This document shows positions 38,115 through 50,849 of a DNA stretch of 64,000 nt, piece by piece. The notes under the pieces are model-generated. The model worked only from the letters and a program-made list of their open reading frames with translations. It searched no databases and was not told the DNA's origin. Position 1 is the stretch's first letter; each line of letters opens with the position of its first letter. The stretch spans positions 4,154,001-4,218,000 of the forward strand of contig NC_015740.1 in the NCBI RefSeq assembly GCF_000219605.1, read 5' to 3'. The position numbers were made by a program, and so were the translations under genes. This DNA comes from Stutzerimonas stutzeri. Its GTDB lineage: Bacteria > Pseudomonadota > Gammaproteobacteria > Pseudomonadales > Pseudomonadaceae.

Positions 38115-38713
38115 ACGCCACCTACCTCGCCTTCGCCGCCGCGGTCGCACTGCTGATCGCCTCCCCCGGACCGGTGGTCGCCCTGGTGGTGGCCGACGCC
38201 CGCCGCCGCTGGCCGCTGTGGACCATCCTCGGCGGCGCCGTGTCGGCGCAGATTTTGATGATCGCCGCGCTGGTGATGATCTACCTCGCACTGGACCTCG
38301 ACCCGCTGGTGCTCGAGGCCGGGCAGATCCTCGGCGGGCTCTACCTGATCTGGCTGGGCTGCGACGGCCTCTGCGGCGGCGGCGGCGAAACCACCACGCC
38401 GCGCCGCAGCGAGGCGCACTACTTCTGGCGAGCCATGGCGGTGGGCCTGTCCAATCCAAAGGACATCCTGTTCTTCCTCGCCTTCCTGCCCGGCTTCATC
38501 CTGCCGGCGCAGCCGTTCGCTCCGCAGGCCACGGTCCTTATCGTGATCTGGCTGGTGATCGATCTGAGCATCCTGCTCGCCTACAGCCTGCTGTCGCGCC
38601 GCCTGGCCGGCGAGGGGCTGGTTCAGCGGTTGCTGGATATCCTGCCCAACTACTTCCTCATCGGCCTGGGCCTGGTGTCCTGCACCCTGGGGCTGTCCCG
38701 CCTGCTGCAGTAA
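38111..38713 (+). CDS. LysE/RhtB-family amino-acid exporter
   Basis: The 200-residue protein has about six membrane segments. The conserved opening AVALLIASPGPVVALVVADA and the GLSNPKDILFFLAFLPGFI block define the LysE/RhtB family, which exports amino acids or their derivatives across the inner membrane. The start overlaps the oxygenase stop by 4 bases, so the two are made together. The simplest reading is that the oxygenase product is the exported solute (inference). A large dyad (38726-38759) lies right after its stop. Confidence 0.92.
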   Translation: MNATYLAFAAAVALLIASPGPVVALVVADARRRWPLWTILGGAVSAQILMIAALVMIYLALDLDPLVLEAGQILGGLYLIWLGCDGLCGGGGETTTPRRSEAHYFWRAMAVGLSNPKDILFFLAFLPGFILPAQPFAPQATVLIVIWLVIDLSILLAYSLLSRRLAGEGLVQRLLDILPNYFLIGLGLVSCTLGLSRLLQ

Positions 38714-38725
38714 CCCTGCACCCGC

Positions 38726-38759
38726 AAGGGCAATATCAAAACTTTTTGATACTGCCCTT
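38726..38759. promoter_or_regulatory. 34-bp dyad upstream of the SahR-like gene, candidate operator
   Basis: Two nested arms are perfect: AAGGGCA with TGCCCTT outside, and TATCAAAA with TTTTGATA inside, separated by CT; only one mismatched base pair lies between the arms. It abuts the promoter of the ArsR-type regulator gene, so an ArsR operator for autoregulation is likely. It might also form a lysE terminator hairpin, but no T-run follows. Confidence 0.6.
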
Positions 38760-38786
38760 GCTGTACGAAAAGTGACCGACTAGACT
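38758..38786 (+). promoter_or_regulatory. Candidate sigma-70 promoter of the SahR-like gene
   Basis: -35 TTGCTG (38758-38763), 17-bp spacer, -10 TAGACT (38781-38786). The predicted transcript start would be within a few bases of the ATG at 38796, and no ribosome site is visible, so the message may be leaderless. Confidence 0.45.
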
Positions 38787-38795
38787 GCGCGGCCT

Positions 38796-39797
38796 ATGAG
38801 CCTGCGCTTTCCTCAGATCCGTTACGACGCCAGCGACCAGCTCGCCGCCCTGTGCAAGGCCGGCGGCGATGCGCTGCGCCTGAACGTGCTGCGCGTGCTG
38901 GCCAGCGACTCCTTCGGCGTGCTCGAGCTGGCGCAGATCTTTGCCATCGGCCAGTCGGGGATGAGCCATCATCTCAAGGTACTCACCCAGGCCGGCCTGC
39001 TGGCCACCCGGCGCGAAGGCAACGCGGTGTTCTACCGACGCAGCCTGGCGCAGCTCGACAGCCCTGGCGGCCGGCTGCACGCGGCATTGCTGGAGGAAGC
39101 GGACCGACTGGAACTGCCACGCGAGATCGACGCCCGCATCGCCGCCGTACATGCCCAGCGCAGCGCCGCCAGCGAGGATTTCTTCGCGCGCATGGCCGAC
39201 AGTTTCCAGGCCCGCCAGGACCTGATCGCCGGCCTGCCACAGTACCGCGACAGCGTGGTGGCCCTGCTCGACGCGCTGAACTTCGACGCCGAAGCCACGG
39301 CGCTGGAAGTCGGCCCCGGCGACGGCAGCTTCCTGCCGGAACTGGCCCGGCGCTTCGCCCGGGTGGTGGCGCTGGACAACAGCCCGGCGATGCTCGACCT
39401 GGCCCGCGCCCATTGCGAACAGACCGGGCTCGGCAACGTCGAACTCAGGCTGGCCGACGCCTTGCACGATGACTGCCCGGCGGCCGACTGCGTGGTACTG
39501 AACATGGTCCTGCATCACCTGGCTGCGCCGGGTGAGGCAATGAAACAACTGGCGCGGCTGGTAAAGGCGGGCGGCAGCCTGCTGATCACCGAGCTGTGCA
39601 GCCACAACCAGAGTTGGGCCAGGGAGGCCTGCGGCGATCTCTGGTTGGGCTTCGAACAGGACGATCTGGCCCGTTGGGCCGATGCCGCGGGGCTCACGCC
39701 CGGCGAGAGCCTCTACATTGGCTTGAAGAACGGTTTTCAGATCCAGGCCCGGCACTTTTCCCGGCCCGCTCCTGACGACCGACTCACCCACCGGTAA
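38796..39797 (+). CDS. ArsR-family regulator fused to a methyltransferase domain (SahR-like)
   Basis: The 333-residue product has an ArsR winged helix (about 15-95, with LAQIFAIGQSGMSHHLKVLTQAGLLATRREGN) and a class I methyltransferase fold (about 150-320, motif I ALEVGPGDGSFLPEL). This architecture next to metK matches SahR, described in Proteobacteria as an S-adenosylhomocysteine-sensing repressor of SAM-cycle genes. The methyltransferase domain would serve as the ligand pocket. metK follows 14 bases downstream, so the two are co-transcribed. A strong dyad precedes the gene. Confidence 0.88.
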   Translation: MSLRFPQIRYDASDQLAALCKAGGDALRLNVLRVLASDSFGVLELAQIFAIGQSGMSHHLKVLTQAGLLATRREGNAVFYRRSLAQLDSPGGRLHAALLEEADRLELPREIDARIAAVHAQRSAASEDFFARMADSFQARQDLIAGLPQYRDSVVALLDALNFDAEATALEVGPGDGSFLPELARRFARVVALDNSPAMLDLARAHCEQTGLGNVELRLADALHDDCPAADCVVLNMVLHHLAAPGEAMKQLARLVKAGGSLLITELCSHNQSWAREACGDLWLGFEQDDLARWADAAGLTPGESLYIGLKNGFQIQARHFSRPAPDDRLTHR

Positions 39798-39811
39798 TAG
39801 GAAACCGATAG

Positions 39812-41002
<1,191 letters not shown>

Positions 41003-41020
41003 GCAGCCTCCGGTCAACGG

Positions 41021-41053
41021 AAAACCCCGCCAGCCTGAGCCGTGCGGGGTTTT
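41021..41053 (+). terminator. Rho-independent terminator of metK
   Basis: The 10-bp perfect stem AAAACCCCGC/GCGGGGTTTT (41021-41030 with 41044-41053) has a 13-base loop and T-rich 3' arm. Confidence 0.88.
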
Positions 41054-41218
41054 CTGCTTTCTGGACCGGATACATCCAGCGTCACGCAATCCGCACCAGG
41101 TCACGAAACCTGCATGCCAGCGCCTTTGCGCACCAGAAGCAAAACGCTATCATCGCCGCCCTTTTCGAACGGACTCGATCGATCACCTGTCGTGATCGAC
41201 ATTACAAGGAGCTTATCC

Positions 41219-41554
41219 ATGCGTATTTCCCACCTCTTCGGCTGCGCCCTGCTCGCCCTCTCGAGCGCCTCGCTGCAGGCGGCTACCAGCGATGTGCAGG
41301 CCAAATGCGAACAACAGCTGAACGCCCAGCAAGGCAACCTGGAAACCGGCAAGCTGCTCGGCCAGATGCTCGGCAACGAGAAGCTCAGCAACGCCATCGC
41401 TCAGGTGGAGGGTGGTTGCGCACAACTGAACGGCGAAGAACTGGCGGCCAATGCCAACGCCACCGAACAGGGCGCGGCGATCGACGAGAAGGTCCAGGCC
41501 GTGACCCAGGCCAAGGATGCCGTGCTCGGCCTCGGCAAGATGTTCGGCAAGTAA
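41219..41554 (+). CDS. Periplasmic protein of unknown function
   Basis: The 111-residue product has a signal peptide (MRISHLFGCALLALSSASLQA). The mature part is helical, Gln/Ala-rich with two Cys (AKCEQQ, GGCAQL), and has no recognised domain. ATG 41219 has AAGGAG upstream; an in-frame reading from 41042 crosses the metK terminator and was rejected. A bidirectional terminator follows. It is monocistronic. Confidence 0.78.
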   Translation: MRISHLFGCALLALSSASLQAATSDVQAKCEQQLNAQQGNLETGKLLGQMLGNEKLSNAIAQVEGGCAQLNGEELAANANATEQGAAIDEKVQAVTQAKDAVLGLGKMFGK

Positions 41555-41572
41555 GCTTGAAGTGCTGTAATT

Positions 41573-41600
41573 GAAAACGCCCGCATCTGCGGGCGTTTTC
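41573..41600. terminator. Bidirectional terminator between the periplasmic protein and the ABC operon
   Basis: A perfect 12-bp stem (41573-41584 with 41589-41600) has an ATCT loop, A4 on the left and T4 on the right. It lies between converging genes. Confidence 0.93.
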
Positions 41601-41609
41601 GTGTGCGGC

Positions 41610-42371
41610 TCAGTTCTTCAACCGATAGCCGGTCTTGAAGATCCACCACACCGCCAGCAGGCAGGCGGCGAGAAAGCCGAGGATCATCGCCAGGCTGATG
41701 CCGACACTGATGTCCGAGACGCCGTAGAAGCTCCAGCGGAAGCCGCTGATCAGGTACACCACCGGGTTGAACAGCGTGATCTTCTGCCACAGCGGCGGCA
41801 GCATCTCGATGGAGTAGAAGCTCCCGCCGAGAAAAGCCAAAGGCGTGACGATCAGCGCCGGGACGATCTGCAGCTTCTCCCAGCCGTCGGCCCAGATGCC
41901 GATGATGAACCCGAACAGGCAGAAAGTAACCGCCGTCAGCACCAGGAACAGCGCCATCATCAGCGGATGCTGGATCTCATAATCGACGAACAGGCGCGCG
42001 GTAAGCAGGATGATCACGCCGAGAATCAGCGATTTGGTCGCTGCTGCGCCAACGTAGCCGATGACGATCTCGACATAGGACACCGGCGCCGACAGCACCT
42101 CGTAGATGGTCCCCGAGTAGCGCGGCATGTAGATGCCGAACGAGGCGTTGGAGATGCTCTCGGAAAGCAGCGCCATCATGATCAGGCCGGGAATGATGAA
42201 GGCGCCGTAGGGGATGCCGTGCATGGCCTCCATGCGCGCGCCGATGGCCGAGCCGAACACCACGAAGTACAGCGAGGTGGAGATCACCGGGGTGGCGATG
42301 CTCTGCAGCAGGGTGCGCCAGGTGCGCGCCAGTTCGAACAGGTAGATCGCGCGGATCGCGTAAACATTCAT
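41610..42371 (-). CDS. yadH: ABC-2 type exporter permease (YadH-like)
   Basis: The 253-residue permease has six membrane segments and the ABC-2 signature region around [25 protein letters not shown] and [13 protein letters not shown]. It pairs with the ATP-binding gene 12 bases upstream to form a YadGH-like exporter of unknown substrate. It is the last gene before the shared terminator. Confidence 0.9.
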   Translation of the reverse strand: MNVYAIRAIYLFELARTWRTLLQSIATPVISTSLYFVVFGSAIGARMEAMHGIPYGAFIIPGLIMMALLSESISNASFGIYMPRYSGTIYEVLSAPVSYVEIVIGYVGAAATKSLILGVIILLTARLFVDYEIQHPLMMALFLVLTAVTFCLFGFIIGIWADGWEKLQIVPALIVTPLAFLGGSFYSIEMLPPLWQKITLFNPVVYLISGFRWSFYGVSDISVGISLAMILGFLAACLLAVWWIFKTGYRLKN

Positions 42372-42383
42372 GCAGTTGTTCCT

Positions 42384-43307
42384 TCAGCGACCGTGAACGA
42401 GGTTGACGAAGATTTCCTCCAGCGAGCTCTGGCTCGACTGCAGGTCCTTGAAGTCGATGCCGTGGGCGGCCAGGCGCTTGAGCAGCTCGGCGATGCCGGT
42501 GTCCTCGTGCTGGGCATCGAAGGTGAACACCAGCTGGTTGCCGGCATCGGTCAGCTCCAGCGGATAGCCGGCCAGCTCTTCCGGGATCGCCGTCAACGGG
42601 CGCTGCAGGTGCAGGGTCAGCTGCTTCTTGCCGAGCTTGTGCATCAGCACATGCTTGTCCTCGACGAGGATGATCTCGCCCTTGCTGATCACCCCGATGC
42701 GGTCGGCCATCTCTTCGGCCTCCTCGATGTAGTGGGTGGTGAGGATGATGGTCACGCCCCGTTCGCGCAGGCCGCGGACCATCTCCCACATGTCCCGGCG
42801 CAGCTCGACATCGACGCCAGCGGTGGGCTCGTCGAGGAACAGGATTGATGGCTCGTGGGACAGTGCCTTGGCGATCATCACGCGGCGCTTCATGCCACCG
42901 GAGAGTTCCAGAATCCGGGCATTGCGCTTGTCCCACAGGGACAAATCGCGCAACAGTTTCTCGAGGAACGAATCGTCCGGCGCCTTGCCAAACAGCCCGC
43001 GCGAAAAACGCACCGTCGCCCAGACGCTCTCGAACCCCTCGTTGAACAGCTCCTGCGGCACCAGGCCGATCTTCGAGCGGGCTGCGCGGTAGTCCTGGAC
43101 GATGTCGTGGCCGTCGACCACTACGCGGCCGCCGCCGGGGTTGACGATGCCGCAGATGATGCTGATCAGCGTGGTCTTGCCGGCGCCGTTGGGTCCGAGC
43201 AGGGCGAAGATCTCGCCCTTGCGGATCTCGAGGTCGATGCGTTTGAGCGCGGGATGTCCGGACGCGTAGGTCTTGGTGAGCTGCTCGATGGCGATCACTG
43301 GGTACAC
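42384..43307 (-). CDS. yadG: ABC transporter ATP-binding subunit (YadG-like)
   Basis: The 307 residues contain Walker [15 protein letters not shown] (about 40), the ABC signature [12 protein letters not shown], Walker [14 protein letters not shown] and a C-terminal domain of the exporter type. The start was set at GTG 43307 ([17 protein letters not shown]), which gives the family length of about 308; the longer frame has non-homologous residues. It forms an operon with the permease. The homologous E. coli pair has no established substrate. Confidence 0.92.
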   Translation of the reverse strand: MYPVIAIEQLTKTYASGHPALKRIDLEIRKGEIFALLGPNGAGKTTLISIICGIVNPGGGRVVVDGHDIVQDYRAARSKIGLVPQELFNEGFESVWATVRFSRGLFGKAPDDSFLEKLLRDLSLWDKRNARILELSGGMKRRVMIAKALSHEPSILFLDEPTAGVDVELRRDMWEMVRGLRERGVTIILTTHYIEEAEEMADRIGVISKGEIILVEDKHVLMHKLGKKQLTLHLQRPLTAIPEELAGYPLELTDAGNQLVFTFDAQHEDTGIAELLKRLAAHGIDFKDLQSSQSSLEEIFVNLVHGR

Positions 43308-43482
43308 GGGCTCGTCTCTTCGAGGAATTGAGGGGCGAATTGTAGATAAAAAGCGCGTCCTCCCGTGTCGCCGATTTCGGCCGACCGCTGCGCTACTGAC
43401 CACGGTCATGGCAGTGGCATGGCAGCGGGGGGATGCTCAAGGAAGCTCGAAATAGGGATGTCAGCTGGGAGGCTTGCCCAAG

Positions 43483-46571
<3,089 letters not shown>

Positions 46572-46631
46572 GGGACTTTCGCCCGAACCCTGCGGTCGAT
46601 AGAAGCTGGATAACAACTATGGAGGCGTGGC

Positions 46632-47012
46632 ATGTCTTTGCGACATCTGCCCATTGCCCTGCTGACCGCCTGCGCTGTCGTCAGCCCGCTGCTCGCCGCC
46701 GCGCCGCAGGCCGACCCTCAGTGCCATGCACAGCGCCAGGCGCTGCGCGAGCAGCTGCAGCAGGCACGCCTGCAAGGCGACAAGCTGCAGCAGACCCAGC
46801 TCAATGCCGAGCTGCAGACCCTGACTAAGCAGTGCCAGGGCCTGGTAGCGCTGCACCCGCGGCAGGTGGAATACGAGCACGTCAACCGCCAGGTGGAGCG
46901 TCGCGAAACCCTGCTCCGTGAAGCATTGGGCACCGGCAATGCGCAGCTGATCGAGCTGCGCCGCGATCAGCTGGCCAAATCCCGGGAAAAACTGGACACC
47001 CTGCGCCGCTGA
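46632..47012 (+). CDS. DUF1090 periplasmic protein (YqjC-like)
   Basis: The 126-residue product has a signal peptide (MSLRHLPIALLTACAVVSPLLAAA), then a helical, Gln/Arg/Leu-rich coiled-coil-like mature part containing DUF1090 features: QCHAQRQALREQLQQA and RVEYEH-like linkage before a second helix ending KSREKLDTL. Function is unknown. GGAGG precedes the ATG. It is 60 bases after ligB and convergent with the cytochrome gene. Confidence 0.82.
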   Translation: MSLRHLPIALLTACAVVSPLLAAAPQADPQCHAQRQALREQLQQARLQGDKLQQTQLNAELQTLTKQCQGLVALHPRQVEYEHVNRQVERRETLLREALGTGNAQLIELRRDQLAKSREKLDTLRR

Positions 47013-47018
47013 GCCGCC

Positions 47019-47465
47019 TCAGTAGGCGCGGAACTCCTTGTGGCAGGCCTCGCAGGCATCCTCGACACGCTGGAAGGCCGGGGCGACACGCTCAGCGGTC
47101 ACCGGACCCGCGGTCGTCACCTCCACCAGCGCAGCCGTGTCGGCCTCCAGCGCGCGGGCCAGTTCCTGGAAGCGCTCCTGGCGCTGCCAGACATCGTCAC
47201 GCGCGTCGCTCTGCTTTTCCTTGACCTCCGGATAGTGCTGCCAGGGTTGGCGCGACAGCTCGTCGAGCTTGGCGGCGCCGCTGGTAAACGCCGTGCCGTC
47301 GAATGGGATGCGCCCGCGCAGCATGCCGCCGAGGTCTTCCTTGGTATCGAGCATCGCCTGATAGATCGCCTTGCGCTTGCCCAGCGGCGAGTCAGGGTCG
47401 ACACGATCACAGCCTGCCAGCAGCAGCGCGGCGAACAGGGGAAGGCACAGCAATCTCAACGTCAT
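47019..47465 (-). CDS. Lipoprotein cytochrome c'-like (class II c-type)
   Basis: The 148-residue product has a lipobox signal (MTLRLLCLPLFAALLLAGC) and a four-helix cytochrome c' fold ending in the haem-binding CEACH (138-142), close to the C-terminus as in class II cytochromes c. It would be anchored by lipid, most likely facing the periplasm, where cytochromes c' bind NO or CO. The start is ATG 47465; an upstream extension of 20 codons is not signal-like. It is convergent with the DUF1090 gene with a 6-base gap. Confidence 0.85.
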   Translation of the reverse strand: MTLRLLCLPLFAALLLAGCDRVDPDSPLGKRKAIYQAMLDTKEDLGGMLRGRIPFDGTAFTSGAAKLDELSRQPWQHYPEVKEKQSDARDDVWQRQERFQELARALEADTAALVEVTTAGPVTAERVAPAFQRVEDACEACHKEFRAY

Positions 47466-47569
47466 GGTTCGGCCACTCACGGATACGAAGCGCGGGATTA
47501 TCCCCGCCCGTGGGCGGTTGAACAAATCAGTCGGGCTTGGACTTCGTCAGCAAAGATTGCGCACCGCCT

Positions 47570-48007
47570 TTATTGCGACCAGCTGCCGCCGGCACTTTCG
47601 CAGTCGATCTTGGCCTGGGCGCGATCGCTGGCGTGATAGTGATACGTGACGATGGTTGCGTCCTCGCTGATCTGGGTCGGCAAGGTACCGTTCTTCGCCT
47701 GGGAACCGGTGGCGCGCTCGTTGGCGAGGGTTTCCGGCGTCATCGGCGCGGTACAGATACCAAAGTGCCCGTCCGGACAGCTGTCACGAATCTCGCGGCG
47801 AGAGTTCTTCACCGCCTCGTTGTCCTGACAGACCCAGTTGATGGCGTCGTCCTTGTCCACGCCGTGGAACTCGAAGCACTGTTCGGTCACCACCGGCGCC
47901 GGTACCGCACCGGAGGTTTCGCTGTGGACATAGCAGGACTGCGCTGCGGCCGGCAGGCTGATCGCGCCCACCAGCAGGAAGGGCGCAAGGCGAAGCATGG
48001 GGTTCAT
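47570..48007 (-). CDS. Cysteine-rich periplasmic protein, unknown function
   Basis: The 145-residue product has a signal peptide (MNPMLRLAPFLLVGAISLPAAAQ) and six Cys spread evenly in the mature part (SCY, QCF, VCQ, SCP, ICT, DCE), enough for three disulfides. No known domain was recognised. GGAG lies eight bases upstream of ATG 48007. It is divergent from the ahcY leader and stands alone. Confidence 0.75.
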   Translation of the reverse strand: MNPMLRLAPFLLVGAISLPAAAQSCYVHSETSGAVPAPVVTEQCFEFHGVDKDDAINWVCQDNEAVKNSRREIRDSCPDGHFGICTAPMTPETLANERATGSQAKNGTLPTQISEDATIVTYHYHASDRAQAKIDCESAGGSWSQ

Positions 48008-48099
48008 GGCGGTCTCCTGAAACGGTTTCGCCCGGCAAGGGTCACCGAACCTTCAACTTCGACCGTCCGGTCATCCGTGGAGTTCGCCGAGCAGCGGGC

Positions 48100-48128
48100 T
48101 TGGGATTGCCGGACGGCGCGGCTATAAT
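48100..48128 (+). promoter_or_regulatory. Sigma-70 promoter of ahcY
   Basis: -35 TTGGGA (48100-48105), 17-bp spacer, and a consensus -10 TATAAT (48123-48128). Transcription would start near 48135 and give a leader of about 150 bases containing the SAH riboswitch. Confidence 0.72.
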
Positions 48129-48176
48129 CGCCGGGTTTTACCCGATCGACTCCGCTTCGATCGTGCCCGCCACCCA

Positions 48177-48256
48177 CCCGAGGGGCGCTGCAGCAGGTTC
48201 CAGAACCTGTCAGGCTCGGATGGGGCGTTTCCTCGAACGCATCAACGGCGCCCATT
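48177..48256 (+). promoter_or_regulatory. SAH riboswitch
   Basis: The S-adenosylhomocysteine aptamer is in the ahcY leader. P1 pairs CCGAG (48178-48182) with CTCGG (48215-48219). P2 pairs CAGGTTC (48194-48200) with GAACCTG (48203-48209). A second hairpin pairs GCGTT (48225-48229) with AACGC (48236-48240). The pseudoknot pairs GGGCGC (48183-48188) with GCGCCC (48248-48253). The conserved core segments GAGGGGCGCTGCAGC and GGCTCGGATGGGGC are as in known pseudomonad copies. SAH binding switches ahcY on. Confidence 0.95.
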
Positions 48257-48284
48257 CGCAACCATACGAATGGAGAACTCTTCG

Positions 48285-49691
48285 ATGAGTGCTGTCATGA
48301 CGCCTGCCGGTTTCACCGACTTCAAGGTCGCCGACATTTCCCTGGCCGCCTGGGGCCGCCGCGAGATCATCATCGCCGAATCGGAAATGCCCGCCCTGAT
48401 GGGCCTGCGCCGCAAGTACGCCGCCGAGCAACCGCTCAAGGGCGCGAAGATCCTGGGCTGTATCCACATGACCATCCAGACCGCGGTGCTGATCGAGACG
48501 CTGATCGCCCTCGGCGCCGAGGTACGCTGGTCCTCCTGCAACATCTTCTCCACCCAGGACCAGGCCGCTGCCGCCATCGCCGCTGCCGGCATCCCGGTAT
48601 TCGCCTGGAAGGGCGAAACCGAGGAAGAATACGAGTGGTGCATCGAGCAGACCATCCTCAAGGACGGCCAGCCGTGGGACGCCAACATGGTGCTGGACGA
48701 CGGCGGTGACCTGACCCAGATCCTGCACGACAAGTATCCGCAGGTGCTCGAGCGCGTGCACGGCATCACCGAGGAAACCACCACCGGTGTGCACCGCCTG
48801 CTCGACATGCTCAAGGGCGGCACCCTGAAAGTGCCGGCGATCAACGTCAACGACTCGGTCACCAAGAGCAAGAACGACAACAAGTACGGCTGCCGCCACA
48901 GCCTGAACGACGCCATCAAGCGCGCCACCGATCACCTGCTCTCCGGCAAGCAGGCGCTGGTCATCGGCTACGGCGACGTAGGCAAGGGCTCGGCACAGTC
49001 GCTGCGCCAGGAAGGCATGATCGTCAAGGTCTCCGAGGTCGACCCGATCTGCGCCATGCAGGCCTGCATGGACGGCTTCGAGCTGGTTTCCCCCTACAAG
49101 AACGGCATCAACGACGGCACCGAAGCCAGCGTCGACGCCGCGCTGCTGGGCAAGATCGACCTGATCGTCACCACGACCGGTAACGTCAATGTGTGCGACG
49201 CCGGCATGCTCAAGGCGCTGAAGAAGCGCGCCGTGGTGTGCAACATCGGTCACTTCGACAACGAGATCGACACCGCCTTCATGCGCCAGAACTGGGGCTG
49301 GGAAGAGGTCAAGCCGCAGGTGCACAAGATCCACCGCACCGGCAAGACCGTCGACCCGACCAACGATGACTACCTGATTCTCCTGGCCGAAGGCCGCCTG
49401 GTGAACCTGGGCAACGCCACCGGCCACCCGAGCCGGATCATGGACGGCTCCTTCGCCAACCAGGTGCTGGCGCAGATCCACCTCTACAACGAGAAGTTCG
49501 CCGACCTGCCGGTGGCCGAGAAGACCCAGAACGTCACCGTCATGGTGCTGCCGAAGAAGCTCGACGAAGAAGTGGCACTGGAGATGGTCAAGGGCTTCGG
49601 TGGCGTGGTCACCCAGCTGACCGCCAAGCAGGCCGAGTACATCGGCGTTGCCGTCGAAGGTCCGTTCAAGCCGGACAGCTACCGCTACTAA
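48285..49691 (+). CDS. ahcY: Adenosylhomocysteinase
   Basis: The 468-residue NAD-dependent enzyme splits S-adenosylhomocysteine to adenosine and homocysteine, removing the product inhibitor of methyltransferases. Signatures: [32 protein letters not shown] and the NAD motif [13 protein letters not shown] (about 227-239). ATG 48285 follows GGAGAA at seven bases. It is controlled by the SAH riboswitch. metF follows 73 bases downstream, plausibly on the same transcript. Confidence 0.98.
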   Translation: MSAVMTPAGFTDFKVADISLAAWGRREIIIAESEMPALMGLRRKYAAEQPLKGAKILGCIHMTIQTAVLIETLIALGAEVRWSSCNIFSTQDQAAAAIAAAGIPVFAWKGETEEEYEWCIEQTILKDGQPWDANMVLDDGGDLTQILHDKYPQVLERVHGITEETTTGVHRLLDMLKGGTLKVPAINVNDSVTKSKNDNKYGCRHSLNDAIKRATDHLLSGKQALVIGYGDVGKGSAQSLRQEGMIVKVSEVDPICAMQACMDGFELVSPYKNGINDGTEASVDAALLGKIDLIVTTTGNVNVCDAGMLKALKKRAVVCNIGHFDNEIDTAFMRQNWGWEEVKPQVHKIHRTGKTVDPTNDDYLILLAEGRLVNLGNATGHPSRIMDGSFANQVLAQIHLYNEKFADLPVAEKTQNVTVMVLPKKLDEEVALEMVKGFGGVVTQLTAKQAEYIGVAVEGPFKPDSYRY

Positions 49692-49706
49692 GCAGGTCAC
49701 GTCACA

Positions 49707-49735
49707 GGCTGCGAGGCGCCAGGTGCGCTCGCGGC
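49707..49735. other. Imperfect GC-rich hairpin between ahcY and metF
   Basis: GGCTGCGAGGCGC pairs with GCGCTCGCGGCC (one bulge, one G-U). There is no T-run. It may trim or weaken read-through into metF, or belong to a dispersed repeat. Confidence 0.35.
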
Positions 49736-49764
49736 CTGCGGCTTGCAGCTCAAGGAATTTCTGT

Positions 49765-50616
49765 ATGACCTCTTCAAATCGCCCTTCCATCAGCTTCGAG
49801 TTCTTCCCCACCAAGACCGAAGCCGGGCATGAAAAACTGCTGAACGTGGCGCGCCAGCTGGCGGGCTACCAGCCCGATTTCTTCTCCTGCACCTACGGTG
49901 CCGGTGGCTCGACGCGCGACCGCACGCTCAACACCGTGCTGCAACTCGACGGTGAGGTGAAGATCCCCACCGCACCGCACCTGTCCTGCGTTGGCGACAC
50001 CAAGGCCGAGCTGCGCGAGCTGCTGAACCTCTACAAGAGTGCCGGCATCCAGCGCATCGTCGCCCTGCGCGGCGACCTGCCGTCGGGTATGGGCATGGCC
50101 AGCGGCGAGCTGCGCTACGCCAACGAACTGGTGGAGTTCATCCGCGCCGAGACCGGTGACCACTTTCATATCGAGATCGCCGCCTACCCGGAAATGCATC
50201 CCCAGGCGCGCAACTTCGAGGACGACCTGGCGAACTTCGTGCGCAAGGCCAAGGCCGGCGCCGACAGTGCGATTACCCAGTACTTCTTCAATGCCGACTG
50301 CTACTTCTACTTCGTCGAGCGCGTGCGCAAGCTCGGGGTTCAGACGCCGGTGGTGCCGGGCATCATGCCGATCACCAATTACAGCAAACTGGCCCGCTTC
50401 TCCGATGCCTGTGGCGCGGAGATCCCACGCTGGGTGCGCAAACAGCTCGAAGCCTATGGCGACGACATGCAGAGCATCCAGGCCTTCGGCGAGCAGGTCA
50501 TCACCGAGATGTGCGAGAAGCTGCTGGCCGGTGGTGCTCCTGGCCTGCATTTCTACACACTGAACCAGGCCGAGCCGAGCCTGGCGATCTGGAACAACCT
50601 CGGGCTGTCACGCTGA
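49765..50616 (+). CDS. metF: Methylenetetrahydrofolate reductase
   Basis: The 283-residue FAD enzyme makes 5-methyltetrahydrofolate, the methyl donor for homocysteine to methionine. Segments: ISFEFFPTKTEAGHEKL at the N-terminus, FFSCTYGAGGSTRDRT, HLSCVGDTKAEL, ALRGDLPSG and TQYFFNADCYFYFVERVRKLG. Start ATG 49765 has AAGGA upstream. It lies after ahcY, 73 bases away, on the same strand. Confidence 0.97.
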   Translation: MTSSNRPSISFEFFPTKTEAGHEKLLNVARQLAGYQPDFFSCTYGAGGSTRDRTLNTVLQLDGEVKIPTAPHLSCVGDTKAELRELLNLYKSAGIQRIVALRGDLPSGMGMASGELRYANELVEFIRAETGDHFHIEIAAYPEMHPQARNFEDDLANFVRKAKAGADSAITQYFFNADCYFYFVERVRKLGVQTPVVPGIMPITNYSKLARFSDACGAEIPRWVRKQLEAYGDDMQSIQAFGEQVITEMCEKLLAGGAPGLHFYTLNQAEPSLAIWNNLGLSR

Positions 50617-50626
50617 GTTGAATCAA

Positions 50627-50652
50627 CCAGCTCCGTAGAAATGCGGAGCTGG
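50627..50652 (+). terminator. Hairpin after metF, possible terminator
   Basis: The perfect 9-bp stem CCAGCTCCG/CGGAGCTGG (50627-50635 with 50644-50652) starts ten bases after the metF stop, but no T-run follows. Confidence 0.45.
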
Positions 50653-50849
50653 CTAATGAACCCGTGACCTGCGACACTGTCAGAGCAATGCGGCGTTAAC
50701 AGGCTCTGTTATACTCCGCGCTTCCGCCAGGCTTACGCCCGGATGCCGCCATCATATTTGCGGCAGGACCGGACGGGATCGCACGCCAGTCGCGATTCGA
50801 GCCAGGCATGATCATCCCAGGGCTTCGCCCTAACAAGACAGGATTACTC

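Noticed and set aside
41042..41218. Upstream in-frame extension of the periplasmic protein gene
   Set aside because: It would read through the metK terminator and bury the signal peptide; ATG 41219 has a good ribosome site.
50687..50715. Promoter for rhlE around TATACT at 50710-50715
   Set aside because: The -10 is good, but no acceptable -35 was found at 16-18 bases, so it was not listed.
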